Origin: Ascidia mentula | Lineage: Eukaryota; Chordata; Ascidiacea; Phlebobranchia; Ascidiidae | DNA: 64,000 bases | Assembly (NCBI GenBank): GCA_947561715.1 | Contig: OX387198.1 | Location: 2,108,001-2,172,000, forward strand | Reading direction: 5' to 3' | Shown here: one piece after another, positions 1 through 13,816 of the stretch | How positions within the stretch are numbered: position 1 is the stretch's first letter | Layout: each line of letters starts with the position of its first letter | Program-made: the position numbers and the translations under genes | The notes under the pieces: generated by a model | Told to the model about the DNA's origin: nothing | Database searches by the model: none | Seen by the model: only the letters and a program-made list of their open reading frames with translations

Positions 1-2
1 CA

Positions 3-320
3 GTGCCAAAGTCAACAGCTGCAATGATGATGAGACATATACGAAACAGTGTGTACATATCTCAATGGTTTTCATGGTATGAAATTCTCACGACTTTTTT
101 TGCAGACCTTCGAAGCCCTCAAGCTATACTGGATGACCGCAAAGAGGCAATTGCGAACTATGTGGGTTACATCGAACAAACAACCAATTACAACGAAACT
201 CAAATTGTCGAGTTGTTCGGTTCCTTCCTATTGCAACTGAAGTACAACAACCGGTTAAACGTTGCTCTACGAAAAGGTTCCGACCACACCTACCAACGAT
301 CCCTCTTCTGCTTGTATTGA
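3..320 (+). CDS. 3' part of an unrecognised gene
   Basis: An open frame enters from the left edge and stops at 320, giving about 105 residues without a methionine that can be trusted as a start. The stretch from about 100 to 300 reads like ordinary soluble protein, with an acidic-basic helix-like segment around LDDRKEAIANYVGYIEQ. A polypyrimidine tract ending in an AG at 104-105 could be a splice acceptor. If it is used, another frame ending at 240 is possible, so the true frame is uncertain. Two AATAAA signals follow at 460 and 545, on the same strand, which supports this being the 3' end of a gene. I do not recognise the family. Confidence 0.3.
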   Translation: MPKSTAAMMMRHIRNSVYISQWFSWYEILTTFFADLRSPQAILDDRKEAIANYVGYIEQTTNYNETQIVELFGSFLLQLKYNNRLNVALRKGSDHTYQRSLFCLY

Positions 321-544
321 TTGCGCTTGTGTCTTCTATGCCGCTTTGCATTGTCGCTCTTGCTTGTTTTTCTTTACTTTTGCCATTACTGCTGTAATTC
401 TTGCACGAAACACCAGCGGTTTTACATTTTGGTTTCATGACTTTGAAAACCGTCAGGCAAATAAATAGATTTCCTCGTATTATCATTCTGTATTGTGAGC
501 TTAGGGAAACGAAAATTCTCCAAATCTTTGTGAATTTAACTCGC

Positions 545-550
545 AATAAA
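545..550 (+). terminator. polyadenylation signal AATAAA
   Basis: Canonical AATAAA about 225 bases after the stop of the left-edge frame; a second copy lies at 460-465. Either could end the upstream gene's transcript. Confidence 0.45.
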
Positions 551-560
551 ATTTTATAAA

Positions 561-942
561 AAAAAATGTTGTAAAACTATATAAATCTATGGAAGTTATT
601 TCGATAATGCGGCTTTTACAAATATTAGTCTGGCAACAAAAATGTCTAATAAAATTAATTAACAATTTAGAAAGCTGCTTTCCAATATTATGGCTTTTTT
701 GCACATAATTTACAATTCATTAACCTAAAAGGAAAGAGGTTTTTACAAGAAAATCCTCTCTCTGATACGCTTGAGTGACTTGACTACGGAACGGTTATTC
801 CCCTTGGTCATGTGATTGTTTTTGTTGTTGAGCTAAAAGTTGTGAATTCGAAGAGGAACTTTTTACTTTCGATTCTGAGACGATTGTTGTCTCTCACTGG
901 TTTGACAAATACGCAGTGATTGTCTGACGCTGAGAGGAAGCC
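561..942. other. spacer upstream of TECPR2
   Basis: AT-rich spacer between the left-edge gene and TECPR2. It must contain the 5' UTR and promoter of TECPR2, but I see no TATA box or other recognisable promoter motif at a convincing place. Confidence 0.5.
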
Positions 943-3900
943 ATGGGTGAAAAGACTTTCGTTCAGGATTTCCCGTTGGCTCACGACGTTTTCGCATCCA
1001 TCCCACAAAAGTTTTACGTCGGTTTCAGGAGCGTTGAATTGGAAGTGACATCTTTTGATGCCACAAAGTCTCACGTTGTCTTGGGAACGAACTCGGGCTG
1101 CGCATTTTTGCACAACCGTGATTCTGGAACTGTGATAAAAATAATTGCAAATGTGAGTTATGGCTTGAATGTTGTTTATGCTAGGATAAGTGCTTTTGCC
1201 AAAAATTATAATCACACACCAGAAACGTTTAATTTCTTAGCAATTAATCTGTATTTTGTACCAAATTTAGCTGATACATATTGTACTGGCAATTGACTTG
1301 TGCAACTGGGCCCGAATGGCAGTGAATAACTTTGCAAAGTTCACACTTTTACATTTAGATTACATGAAATGTGTTTGGATTCAGTTTCTGTTTCCATAAG
1401 ATATTAACAGGAGCAAACTGTTATTTGTCTGAAGACTGGTGTTAGGTTTCCAAAGTATTTTGTGCCTTCTCCATTGCACACACAGTCTTGAGATGTCTTG
1501 TAACTATTCTTAATACTTTCCAGCAAAATAACCGTGACGTTGTGACTTGTGTGAAAATACTAATCGGTTTGGATTATCAAATAGCTCTTGGAACAAGTGA
1601 TGGAAATGTTGTGATTGTGATATTTTCCACAACTGTGGCAGGCACAACAAAACAGGTGTATATTCAATATAAATGCAAAATACAGTTTATATGTGTTAAA
1701 TGTAATTTAATTCAGTCAAAATGAATTGCAACAACAACCTTTATGTCATTTTGTGATGACCTTAACAAAAAAACAACTAAAAATTGTGTAGCATGCGGTT
1801 AATATAATGTGTAATCTGTTTTTGCACTATTTTCGATCATTTTTGGCATGAGAATAATTTATGTGTGTATGTAGAAATATTTTTTCCAGTTTTTTGAAAA
1901 AAAAACATTAATGATGAATGGAGGAAATGAGGAAATATTTTAAATTAACTTTGTGATCAAATCGTAGGTGAAGAAGTTTAGTCTGGGGAAGTTACACAAT
2001 GCAGAAGTTTGTTCTTTGACTTGGAGTCTAAATGGAATGAAATTGTTTTCCGGTGATTTAAACGGTGAAATATTTTGCTCCAGTGTTAATTTTGAACAGG
2101 TTAGTTTAAAGTTTTACCTGAAATATAATTCATGTAAACATATTTTCATGTTTGCACTTTCTTTAATTTTAACACACATTTATCACAAACAAGATTGCTA
2201 GAAAAGGCTTCCTTCCATTTGTATACAGCATGGTGTTTTTGTTTTCATGCAGAATACTTGCAATGCCAAAAGACTCTACTCTGAAGGGAGTGAAATTGTA
2301 CAGATGGAATATAAACACAAGTTACTTTTGGTCGCGACCAAGGAAAAGGTAACGCTTCATACACAAGATGAGACTTACGATGTTGGAACCAAACCCGTAC
2401 GAAGGTTTGTTCTGTTACATGGTGAACACAGAAATAATTTTGTCAAATTTAAGACAGCAAAGAAAGCCGTTTTGTCCTTTTTTGACTTGAATATGGTTTA
2501 AAATTACAAGGGAAAGCAAAAGTTGTTTTTTTGAACATACATGGTGTCTTAAAACATGTTTTTAAGCATTGGTTTGTTTTGTATGATTCTTCTTTAAACT
2601 AGAATGTCATGTTTTTGTTTACAGTGGAAATTATGGAGCTTGCTTTAACCCAAACTCAACAAATGAAAATGATTTAAAAATTTTCTCCGCCCGTCCAAGT
2701 TTAAGGTTGTGGGTTGCCGATACAAATGGAACTGTCTTGTCAACAATCAAACTAAAAGGCTTAATTTTAAATTGCAACCACATCATATGTTTATCGAATA
2801 ACGAAGATAGTTCTGCAGATCCAAGCAGTCACTTGGAGTTTGGTCATGTTTTGTCATATCAAGAAAACTATTTACTGTCATACCATGGTCAGTATTGTGG
2901 GGTTTAGTAGTTTATATTGGACGAATAATTCCTTCATGATCCTTTATTGCTTACTATATTCTGCAGAGTAATGTAATAAATTCAACTTTTAACTACAAAA
3001 TATGAATTGTAGAAATAAGTAATTGAAAATAAATTGTTGTGTTATAAATGCTCATTTGATTACATGCCTTTTTTTTGTTTGTAAAAGGAGTGAGTGTTAA
3101 ATATGAAATGTTATTGCAGAAAAATCTCTTTACATTATTGATTTGAGAAGCAACACAGTTTGTGGGGTCACACATTCATTGGATGGTTTAATTGATGTTG
3201 CAGCCACTGATGATGAGATTTTCATACTAAGAAAAAATAGGGTTTTGCATCGATTGTCTGACATGCCTGATGTAAAAGGTGTGAACTTATATCAAAGCAC
3301 GTTATATATTGAATAAAAATCATTTTCCTTACATCGCCCACTAAAAAATCCTATTGTTATTGTGTTTAAATTCGTTGGTTTGTAAACAACAACAATAAAA
3401 CCATATTTACTGCTATTGAGCTGTACTTTACCTATTAATCATCATTTCCTTAAGTTCTTGTATATAAATCAATGTTATGCTAAAATATACCACATTCATT
3501 TCAGACACTGGATACATGAGACAGGACAAAGAAACAAGCAATTTCCAGGTAAGAATGTTTATGTTTCTCAAGTCTGAATAAACAATCTCACTCAACACTT
3601 TACAGGGAGTAAAGAATCCATTTCTTGGAATGAAGAAAAACTTTTCCCCACTAATGGGTGCTCTACAGTCGAAAATGAGCAACATCAGTATGAACACTGG
3701 AAGTTTAACAACCAAGGTTGGTTTTAATCTATAGACATAGTTTAATATTAAGGATCCTGCTTAAAATTTTGTCATGCAAAACTTGAATATTTTTTTACAA
3801 AACACAAGTTTTTGCTGTTCACTTTATTCCATGATTTGCTGTTAAATAATTCACAACTCTTGCAAAATAAAAGAGTTAGTTTTATTGTTGTTGACAAAAT

Positions 3901-6900
3901 TTTCACCCAATTGGATTACTCTCTACTAAATATTAGCTGTATTTATTCTTTTTTTTTAAATCATTTAAAGGTCAAAGAATTTTTCTTTATCGTTTAATTA
4001 AACATTTAAAAATGCTATTCAACATTTCTACAGAGCAATTAACAACTGTTTTTAGGCCAGAGAACTAAAAGATAAAGTTGCCTCAATGCCAGTTGTGGAA
4101 ATGGCCGACCACTTCTTTACCAACACAAAGCGGGAGAAAGATATTGAACTTGAGGTGACAAGCGGTAATGTTATTTCTCCAACAAACGACCTTCATGAGG
4201 TTTCTGAACACTCATTAACATGTGATGGAAATTCATCCGATGTTGGTGTGATTAGAGATTTACTGCAGGAAATGATTGATTATATTAATGACATTGACTG
4301 TCAGGATACACTGCATTCTCAGGTAAAATGATATGTTCCTTTGTAACAACATTCTCAACAAGTTATCCACTGAGTTGAATGGCATCTATTTTTACTGTAT
4401 ATTGTTTAAGTATCACTTTTAAAGGCCATATTTGAAAAATGATTTGTTTAAAACTGTTTTATGATAAGACGAACTTTGCAGACCAAACGGCCAAGCAAAG
4501 ACACACCAGCTGCACTGATGAGACCTTTTAGGTCGAAACAGTGGCCATCTGTCTGCAGCTTATACACAAATTCATATTATTGGCTCCACATTGCTTATCA
4601 TATGTTTTATGATAAGTTAAACACTTCATATCTGATTTTAAATACTTTTGTCTAAATTTGATTTGCTACATTGTTTTAAATGTAACAAAAGTATTGAGTG
4701 TTTGGATCTGTATCATTTTTAAGCTTTCTTACATTTATGCAAAAATCTCAACTTTATTATCATATTTACAGGGAAATATGGAACTGCCACCCTTCCCAAT
4801 GAGCCCTGGTATTCATGATAAAGTTCGACGTTTCGAGGAAATTGATTCAATCATTCCACAAAATGATTCACAGGAAATTGTTTTCCATTCCAAAAAGAAA
4901 CCCAAAAAGAAGAATAAATCAAAAGGTAAAACATGACCTTTAGTTAAAAAACAAAAATACAAAAATATTACCAGTTTCTAGGCAAAATTTGTACATACAT
5001 GAAATCAATGGAAAAATTTTTGAAGTTTTTTCTGCAATAGGTTTTGTGACATTTGTCATCAAAGAACTTTAATATATTGAATTTCTTTATAGAAGCACAA
5101 CACAGAGACAACAACAGCACATTGCCTTGTGACTTACATTCACATCAGGTCAGCATGGATTATCATCAGCATGACACTTAATCCTCATTACATTAATTTG
5201 TTTAATCTGTCACACGATTTTGTTGTAATAGGATATACACATCACTTATCACATGCTGACTTAAGCTGCACAATGTAGGGATATTATTTTAGGTATCTAT
5301 AATAGAATGTTTGTCCTGTCATCAATAATGCAACAGTGGTTTTGTTCTTTACACTAGCACACTAATTGTTACATCACAGGTTTGAGAAAAATCAATTTAT
5401 GGTACCGGCAATACAACAGTTTGCCGGGATAGCTTGCTTCACAGATCCAGTGTAGTTTCCAGTACTTTTTTCAAACACCACAGTTTTTTGTTAATTTATT
5501 TAAGAAAGAAAACATTTGTATTGTGATTTTTTTTTAGATTTCTTCTTCTTCCGTTGAAAGTTTTTTCTCCATACACGGTGAAGAGGAAAGAAAACAACAT
5601 GAAATTGAAGTTGCCCAACTTCTAAATGAGAATCTCAAACCAACCACAACAACAACATCTGCTCCTGAAGAGGCAAACACTTTTCCACAACAACTACACA
5701 CAGATGGACATTCTGCTTCCGATCACCAAGATATCAACAACTCCACCAGTGTCACAATATCTAAAGAATCAAACGAAGAAACTGATAATGTGAAAAGTGA
5801 AGACGAAACTTCCCAAATAACTCTACTAACTCACGAAGAAACACAAACATCCGAAAAGATTTTTCATGTTGAAGGTTTAAATACACATTTGCAAGAGTCG
5901 GAAAACCCACACAATGATGTCATCCTGCATCCTATTTTACACTCTGGTGTCACCTCTGAGTCACTGCCACAAAATACACACTATCCTGTAGACTCTCCTG
6001 TTGACTGCCATGCAAATGTTGAGCCATGTGACACACATTTACATGCCACGAACAGTTTAGAAACCTATGACAATGAAAATATCCCTGAATGTGTCTCCCC
6101 GATAACTCATTCCATGAAAGCAGAAAGCAGACATGAAGGTGAGGAAAGGAAGAAGCTCACTTCGGAAGTTTCTCCTTCAACTCATCCAATTTCTCCTTCG
6201 GTTGAAGTGGATGAGCCATCAATACCTGATATTTATGCAGTTGACTCGGGAGCGGAAGACTTCGAAAGCGAACATGAAAAAGAAGAAGAGGAGGAAGAGG
6301 AGGTACATTTTGAACCTTGTTTTTACACAATTTTATTGTTAAGCTTGTGACTTAAAAACATTTTTTTCAAAAATTGCGGTTATATAAAAAACTATAGATC
6401 TTACGATTATGTCTGGATTAAAAAACAGTGAAATTGTCACTAGAACCACACATTTTGTTGTTTTAAAGCAAACAAAATTTACAGTACATCTTGAAAAATT
6501 ATTTTTTGCGAATAAGGAATAGAACAAGTAATATTTTATCTTTCCACATTTCAGACTGATTCTGATGATTCTGAAACACAGCAACAACCACCAGTAGATG
6601 ACCTTGAAGTTGCTGCAAGAGATGCAGAATATTTTGAAGTATGCTTAGCAAAATTTCTCTTGGGCATTCATGTATAAGTGGTTAACCATTACATCACTTC
6701 AAATTTGTTGATTAGTTTAAAAAACACGCATATCACAATCCTGTCATCAAAAACGGTTGTTTTAGAAAATTTATGCAGGATAAATTGTTGTTTACATAAA
6801 GTATATTCTTAACTCCAGTGTATTGCTGTTTCAGATCGCTAAGCAACATGCTAAACATCTTACATCAGTAACATTACCACATAGAGTCGCAGATGTGTGG

Positions 6901-9900
6901 CAAGTCCTCGATCCACCTGGATACACTGTGGCTTCTATTGGGGGTAATTTTAATCGTATTTCATGTTTCATATACGGTTTGTAACCAGAGTCCTCTATAC
7001 TAACTAATTGCAGCAACAGCACATATTGTCAGGTATTTTTGTGACATATTAATTGATATTCTTTTGATATTTGTAAAAGGTTGCTATAAACAAGAGTTTA
7101 TGTGAGGGTCAAAGCTGATTTCATTCAATATATATTTACCTTTGTGTCACCAAACTTATCTTATTATTTTACCCTTGTTTTTTTAGCATCTGGAAATTTT
7201 GTGTGTCATATAACGTTCCGCGACCGTGTTTATCTGGTGGAGGAAACTTCCATTGATCAACAAATTCAAAATATCAAATGGAGGAAGTTGTCGAAGCGAG
7301 CAGCTCATATTTCCATCTCACCATCGGGCAAGTTTCTCAACATGATTAATAAACAGCAGAAAGTCGCTCTGACAAATTGGAATTCACGCCTTACCAGCCA
7401 TGTTTTAAATATACTTACTTTTCAAAACATTCTATATATGAGCGTTTGACACAATAATCTTTATGGATTTATCAGTGCCCATGCCATTTGATGTATCATG
7501 TTTATTGTTCATGTGAGCAGTAACTCGTGTAAAATAAAAATGATTTAATGTGAGCGCAACATACAATTCGGCATTTATTTCGCAGGTGATTTTGCGTGGA
7601 TTGTAACCAGAAGTGGGAACGTGTACGCCACCCAGTGGCCAATCAACATTACCTCCTCGAATGCCGGGGAAGTGAAACTGGATTGGCAAAAAATTTCACA
7701 TTCATCCACGTTTGTCGCTGTTGGTGTGACGGAAGCTTGGGTCGTCGACAGTAACGGGAAAATCACGAGACAAGTCGGGCTTTCCCGGTCACATTTCTGC
7801 ACACGAGGTGGCGCTACTGTGCCTGTGTCAATTATAAAGGAAGGGAAGATATTGGATGACGTCAGGGTAAGTTCATGTTAATGTTTCTAACCTCAGTTGT
7901 TGGTATTTGCCGTAAAAGGAAGGCAGTGTGGCCACGATTCCACTGTTCAAGGTCAATATATCATCAGTGCTTGTAAATTGCCTTAGGTTTATATACTTTT
8001 CCTAATTTGCATATTGCCAACAGCTCACCAGCATTGAAAACGAATTATTTGTTCTACCTTTTACTGTAGGTAGCCCAGGTGGTGCTGAGTACTGAAGTTG
8101 TGTGGATTTCAACTGGTGATGGGACAATTTATTGCAAAAGCTTGTCTAAAGTCGACACGCTCTCCCCATGGGAAAAAGGTGTGAAAATTGACAACCACAA
8201 TCGAAAAAATATGATTTTTACAAATTAAGTGACCTTAAAAAATGTACATTAATTTTGAAGCATATTTGAAGATGCAGAATTAAATATTCACAAAAAGTTA
8301 TGATATAATCGTTTGCAAGTAACCTGTTTGTGTTTCAAAATAGTTTCTCCTCCGACTTCAACTGACGGAGATCAACATGAAATTAAACTCATATCTGGAG
8401 ATTCGCAGTGTACTGTGTGGTGTGTGAACGACATCGGGGAGATTTGGTTCAGATCCAGTGTCACGTGTCACGAGCCACGTGGCAAACATTGGTGGCAGGT
8501 AAGTGAAATCTGGTATATAACTCCATAACTAAATAAAGGATAGTTTAGTTGTATAAAAAGTTCGACAAATCTTTCTTTTACAAACTATATCAGCGTTCTA
8601 AGTGTTTAAAATACATTCGAAAATGGCCATATATTATTTTTAACTTTTTGCCAGATTCATGCAGATTACTTCCAAAAGTCATCTTCCTATCCAGTTTTTA
8701 ACATGAAGGCTAATGCTTCAGTAAATAAGCTATGTAAACACACGTCCTACTTACATATTGTGCCAGTCAAGCAGAGTTTATAGTGTGGTAGTAGTTGGTC
8801 GTAAAACCTTATTTACCTTTTCCAGGTTTACATGAACGAATACCTGCAAAAGCCAAGAGACTCTGTTGCAGCTCAAACCATGAAAATGGTAAAAAAACTT
8901 GATTTTAATTAGCTTCCTGGAAAATCGCAGTTAACGACAAAAGTATGGTTTCTACCAAAAATAAACTAATTCTAGTCGTTATTTGTGACATGTATTTGTG
9001 ACGTAATCATTCATGATTATTGTGTAGATGTCGGACTGGGTGTACGGGACGTCGAAAGCACGCAGTGTTAGTGTAAGTATGGGAGCAGTGTGGGTTGCTT
9101 CCATCAACAATAAGATGCACGTTGCTAAAGGTCCAGTCACTGGTAAGTTTAAAGTAGCATTGTATTGTACAAGTGTCTCCATGGCGATTTGATGAATATT
9201 TACTGCAACGTATGAATTATGCTAAGAATAGAAAATGTGTTTTATGTCTGCTTGTGGGTTTATTGTATAAAATCCTTTTTTCTTTCTGCTCGGAAAGCCT
9301 TTCGCCTAGAATCGGCCAAAACGTGATTATTGATCCACATCTAGGCCTTCAGTTTTTAGTAAAGAAGCTTCTTAATTACTCAGCAATGGTTATGTAGAAA
9401 TCCATGAAAGTTAATCCAATTTGTTTAAGGCAACGCCTGGAAAACCCCAAAAATCGCCGGAATATCACCATCCACTAGGTGGAGCCACATAACCTCGTCG
9501 TCATTCTTCGCTCCGGACAGTGGAGGATGGGAAGGTGGAGATTTAAATCTTGTGTTACGTCTTAGGTTATGGAATCGTGTTTCAACGAATTGTCGTTCAT
9601 TTTCTTTTTTGCCTTGCGTTTATTGTTCAAAGACTTTGCAAACATATTCTGCAAGTTTAGGCTAAAATCAACCGATAGCTCAGGCAACCCATACTATTTT
9701 GTTGTGATACCGTAGGTTTCAATGAAACAGACTTTGGGTAACTCTGGCTTACTGTTTACATTACCCCATATCTGTGTACACTGCATTTTTGTTAGTGAAT
9801 TGGTTTTTGAGCCATATTAACATATTACTTCACCACTAGGTGTCGTGTGGCTCACCCACGGCAATGGCGAGGTCATCCGCTTTTCATCACAACGCAGCGC

Positions 9901-12158
9901 TCATCCACAGCGCGCCACTTCCCTCCAATCTCCAACCAACACGTCATCGGAGGTCACGTGTTTCTCGGCGTCGCGCGAATCGTTGTGGATGATTTTATCT
10001 TCCGGTGAGATTTTCGTAAGATCCGGTGTCTCGGGTTCGAATCCCACCGGAACCGACTGGCATGCTGTACACGTCAGCGAACAACTCGGTAAGCTAGTAC
10101 GGTTTTTAAGGCTTTTAGTGACGATTTTCTTAGCTGTCATTTTTAGGAATAAATAATATGCGAAAGGTATCATAACTTAAAATATCGCTTTGCAGAATTA
10201 CTTGAGACAAATATCAAACAGCTTGGTTAAATTTCCTGTCACACACGTACGTAATGTTTTTCTGTTGCCCAAGCGCAGAAGTTTTGTTTTTGGCACAAAA
10301 TACAACGACATTTTGTCTGTTGTTGAAACAACTCTTTTCCAGGCGACCGCAAGATGGTGCACGTGAGCTGCGGATCTAACACAGTGTGGGCGCTCGATGA
10401 CGAGGGAAACGCGTATGTCCGCATGGGGGCGACATTCAGCGAAAGTCACGTGACTATGATGCCGGCGTGGCTTCCGATCGATCTCCCGAAGTATCCGGGT
10501 GGGCGGGGAGACTGCAAACTTACACAGGTCGTTGGATGACTTTTTTATATTTTGTGTAATAATCAGTGAACCTATTAGACGACCTCGCCGACCAAACGAC
10601 AAAATATTTATTGCATTCAAATATCCCACCACTATGCCTTCACTAATGATCGTGAGGTTGTTTGTAGATTATGCCGAAACTGCACGGGGTTAAATATTTG
10701 AACGCTACGTTATGGTTGTTAAGTCATTATCTTGATCGAGGTCGTCTAACTTTCCGGTGCCGAAGGTGTTTACCTCATCGTTTATCATGTAAAAACGCAT
10801 AAAATACATATGTGTTTTGTACGTTGTATCCACCGAAGCATAGAAGCACGCACATAATTTTGGTATCAAATTATTAACCGTATCAGTCTTATATTTACGA
10901 ACTGAATTCTTTTGATTTGGAACTCTTTACGAAGACTGACTTTTGCTTCATCAGGTGTAAATAAACCTAACCAAGAGATTTCAGTTCACAATTTTTGGTT
11001 TAAACTCGTTAGCACACAAAGCTAGGTGAAAAAAATCGCATCTTTTTTTCACCTTCTTAAACGAGATTTTCTCCGTGTGTTTTAGGTCGTTTGTGGTCCT
11101 TCCGATTTAAACGTGTGGGCGTTGGACAACAACGGAAATATCTTCGTAAGATTTGCTGTAACCATGGATATGCCAGTCGGTAGTGGTTGGAAACTCGTGG
11201 AAGGTAAGATGTTTGCGCATTACCGATGTTTAACCGATGAAATTAAATTCTCTTCAATGCGGCGGCACGAAACTATTAAACCTGTTAACATCGATATCAT
11301 ATTTATTATTACGAAATTTAATTGTAAGGTTCCCGACTCTATGTAATTTGTAAGGTGTTTATTTCTTTGGTTTATGGATTTTCAACACCAAACTAGATGT
11401 TACCCCCTAAAACACTGTGTTTTCAGGTACAACAGCAAAACAATTATCCATCAGCAACCACTCCGTGTGGGCGTTACGTCACGATGGAGCATTGTTACGT
11501 AGATACGGAATGACGTATAACGATTGCTTGGGGGATTACTGGAAAAAGATGCCCGGGCAGTTTGAAAGTTTTACGGGTGAAATTCTCGAACGCTAAGAAT
11601 ACTTTTTTATTTGTACTTTCCTTGTAAGAATTACGCAACACAGTTGGCGAATTGTGCGTGTCCTTCAGTATCTCCTTGTTTTAATAATCAATATATACGT
11701 TTTTCCTTAACTACTGTTGCAATGCGTTGGCAGTTATTATGATAATAGTGGCCATTACGTTTACCAAGAACTCCACTGTCTTTGAAAAAATGCCTCTGTT
11801 CGTTCGTTAAGTGAGAATAATGTTATCTAAATCGTTTTAAATCTTCGATTACTTTGAACTCTTATTTCTTGCTCCAAAGCATTGAAACACTTTGCATACC
11901 GTCACCATCATATTCATATGATTTCATCTAATTTTCATTTAACGTCGTAACAACTGTTTAGCGACACCTTACGACGAGTTGTGGGCGCTCGACACGCATC
12001 ACCAACTCCGCGCCCACGTGACTCACCTCTACCGCCCTCCAATGGTGGCGGCGATGTGTGACGAAAGTGACGACGACGAAGAATCCGAGAAGTCAACATT
12101 TCCAGGTTCGCGATCACGTGATACACGTCATGATGACTCATCGTGGGAATTCATATGA
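943..12158 (+). CDS. TECPR2: Tectonin beta-propeller repeat-containing protein 2 (TECPR2)
   Basis: Complete gene of 26 coding exons, about 1526 aa (human about 1411). Exons: 943-1152, 1524-1655, 1968-2099, 2253-2404, 2625-2887, 3120-3278, 3505-3548, 3606-3716, 4056-4322, 4772-4925, 5093-5148, 5538-6302, 6555-6638, 6835-6943, 7187-about 7401, 7586-7866, 8070-8178, 8344-8498, 8826-8888, 9028-9142, 9430-9534, 9840-10088, 10343-10527, 11086-11203, 11427-11576, 11962-12158. The N-terminal 350 residues form a WD-type propeller; WSLNGMKLFSGD almost copies the human sequence. A low-complexity linker follows (residues about 350-815) with a lysine-rich patch in exon 10 and an acidic end to exon 12. The C-terminal half has tectonin repeats such as VWALDNNGNIFVRF. 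It ends in SSWEFI, equivalent to the human LIR motif EWEVI that binds ATG8 proteins. The family acts in autophagosome and ER-exit-site function. All junction phases fit except exon 15/16. Confidence 0.95.
4489..4602. repeat. CTGCAG/GACCT-family dispersed repeat, copy 1
   Basis: In a TECPR2 intron. The core is a dyad around GACCTTTTAGGTC, flanked by GCTGCACTGATGA on one side and CAGTGGCCATCTGTCTGCAG on the other, followed by a tail ending near TTGCTTATCATA. The same core and tail recur at 33390-33600 and 47893-47982, and the core alone elsewhere in this window. It looks like a short non-autonomous mobile element. Confidence 0.65.
10894..10960. repeat. Dispersed repeat shared with 39811-39907
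   Basis: In a TECPR2 intron. It shares the blocks TTTACGAACTGAATTCT, GAAGACTGACTTTTG and CTTCATCAGGTGTAA, in the same order, with a PTPR-B intron. The second copy carries an extra piece between the last two blocks. The class is unknown; it may be the tail of a SINE or LINE. Confidence 0.55.
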
Positions 12159-12564
12159 TTGCGGAATCACGGAACGTCAGGTGAAGAACTGTGAGAATGT
12201 TGTAAAAAATCACAAATGTCTTGATGCTGGAAATTGCGGTTTCTCATAACTCAAATACAGTAAATTGATTGTTAACTGCATGCCGCGGACTTTATGAATA
12301 CCTCATATATTTAGCAACAATTTATATTTTGAAATGGGGTCCCGGAAAAGGAAGAGTTATCTTTCAGCTTCGGAATTCAATTTTTGTATTAATATTTTTA
12401 TATCCGCGTATATTTTTTCATTTCAGAACTGAAAGTTTCCAAAAATTTTTCAAATTTTTTTTATTTTTAAAGAATGAAATTGGAGTGGATCAACTGATCT
12501 TGACAGGTGCGTGAAGAAGTCGTGGATTAGGGGAAATCCCTGTGAATTTACTGAGTCTCTTTAA

Positions 12565-12570
12565 AATAAA
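12565..12570 (+). terminator. TECPR2 polyadenylation signal
   Basis: AATAAA 407 bases after the TECPR2 stop codon, on the sense strand and followed by a GT-rich stretch. It is the first canonical signal after the gene. Confidence 0.6.
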
Positions 12571-13816
12571 GACGCGAGAGCAGTAAAGCGAACGATTAAG
12601 TTGTGTTCAAATTATTTTGGAATGTAAGAAAATTCTACAATTGTTTGTTTATTATTTTTGACAGCTGTGGCGTGTTTTAATTACTTGTATTTTTAAGATG
12701 ATTTAGCAATTTACCTTGTAACAAGCTTTGCCTGTAATTGTTATTGTTTCAACATTATCCACATGAGGTTATTCTGTCGTGTTGTTTTTATGCAAAAGTT
12801 TAGTCATAATTTTACTCACTTTCGTTTTTGTGCAATAATTTTGTGAGTGAGGCCATTTTTTAACATTGTATGAAGAATTAAGAGCGAGGCTGCTGTTTTT
12901 GAACAAAACTATGTCCACTGATGTCACAAATTGTCCGTAGATTTACTTTGCATCATAATCTACGCAATTACAATCTTATTACTTTGAGTTCTGAATGCTT
13001 TATATTTTTACACACGCATCCTGTTTTAAGCCGATCTGTTAAATATACTGTAGCGATCAAAGCATGTATGGAGTATTTTTAATCTTTTTTGTGTTTACGT
13101 TGACTTCAAACTCCTATTATTTCATTTTTTTCTTCATCCATATATTACGCAATTTGGACTTTATTTCTCACATAAAAACCCTTCAAAAAAACAACTCAAG
13201 TTAAAAAAATTTGTTTCAAGGATTTGTGGCAGATGTCGAAATTTATTTATCTTGTTGAAGAAATTTCAAACGACACCATTTGTTTTTAAATAAATTTAAT
13301 TTAATCCTTCCTAATTTATTAAAAATAATCGACTTCAGACAGAATTGGCCGAAATGACTCGGTTTCTCTCAGCATGGAAATCCCATGATAGCATTGACGT
13401 AATTTTATTGATAATGACGTCACAAACCTTCCATGTTCACCAAAGATAGTTTGTTTCTTTCAAAACCCAATGTACTTGCGCCGAAACGTCTGGTTCTACA
13501 TTTCCACGAGGCAGTTAGCATTGATTTTTGCATTTTGGTTTTGAAGAAAATGACGCAGTTTTTAATAACAACTTTTAATGAATGTAAAACCGTAAGTTTG
13601 AAGAGAAAAGGTGACAGAAGTGCTTTGCGTTGGTGAAAAACAGTGGGGCGATAAAAATACACACAAGTGGCAGCAGTAGAAACATAGAGATCATAAAACG
13701 ATAAATCGTGAACGCTCAAAACATTTAACAGACAAATGTTTCTTGCATTGGCACAAATCCAAAGCATGAAATCAGATGAAGTAATAAAGTTAGCTTTCAC
13801 TGTGGTGTTAGTTGAG
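12571..13816. other. Spacer between convergent TECPR2 and PTPR-A
   Basis: Very AT-rich, with no convincing coding frame. The 3' UTR of PTPR-A must lie here. Reverse-strand AATAAA signals (TTTATT on +) near 13250 and 13315 are candidate poly(A) signals. The open frames at 13420-13833 are not supported by splice sites or recognisable protein. Confidence 0.5.

Noticed and set aside
10020-10060. GGGTTCGAATCCCACC resembles a tRNA B box
   Set aside because: It lies inside TECPR2 exon 22, where it encodes GSNPTGTDW, homologous to a human segment, and there is no A box at the right distance.
12058-12249. Frame starting inside the last TECPR2 exon
   Set aside because: It is a shadow of the TECPR2 frame, which ends at 12158 with the conserved LIR.
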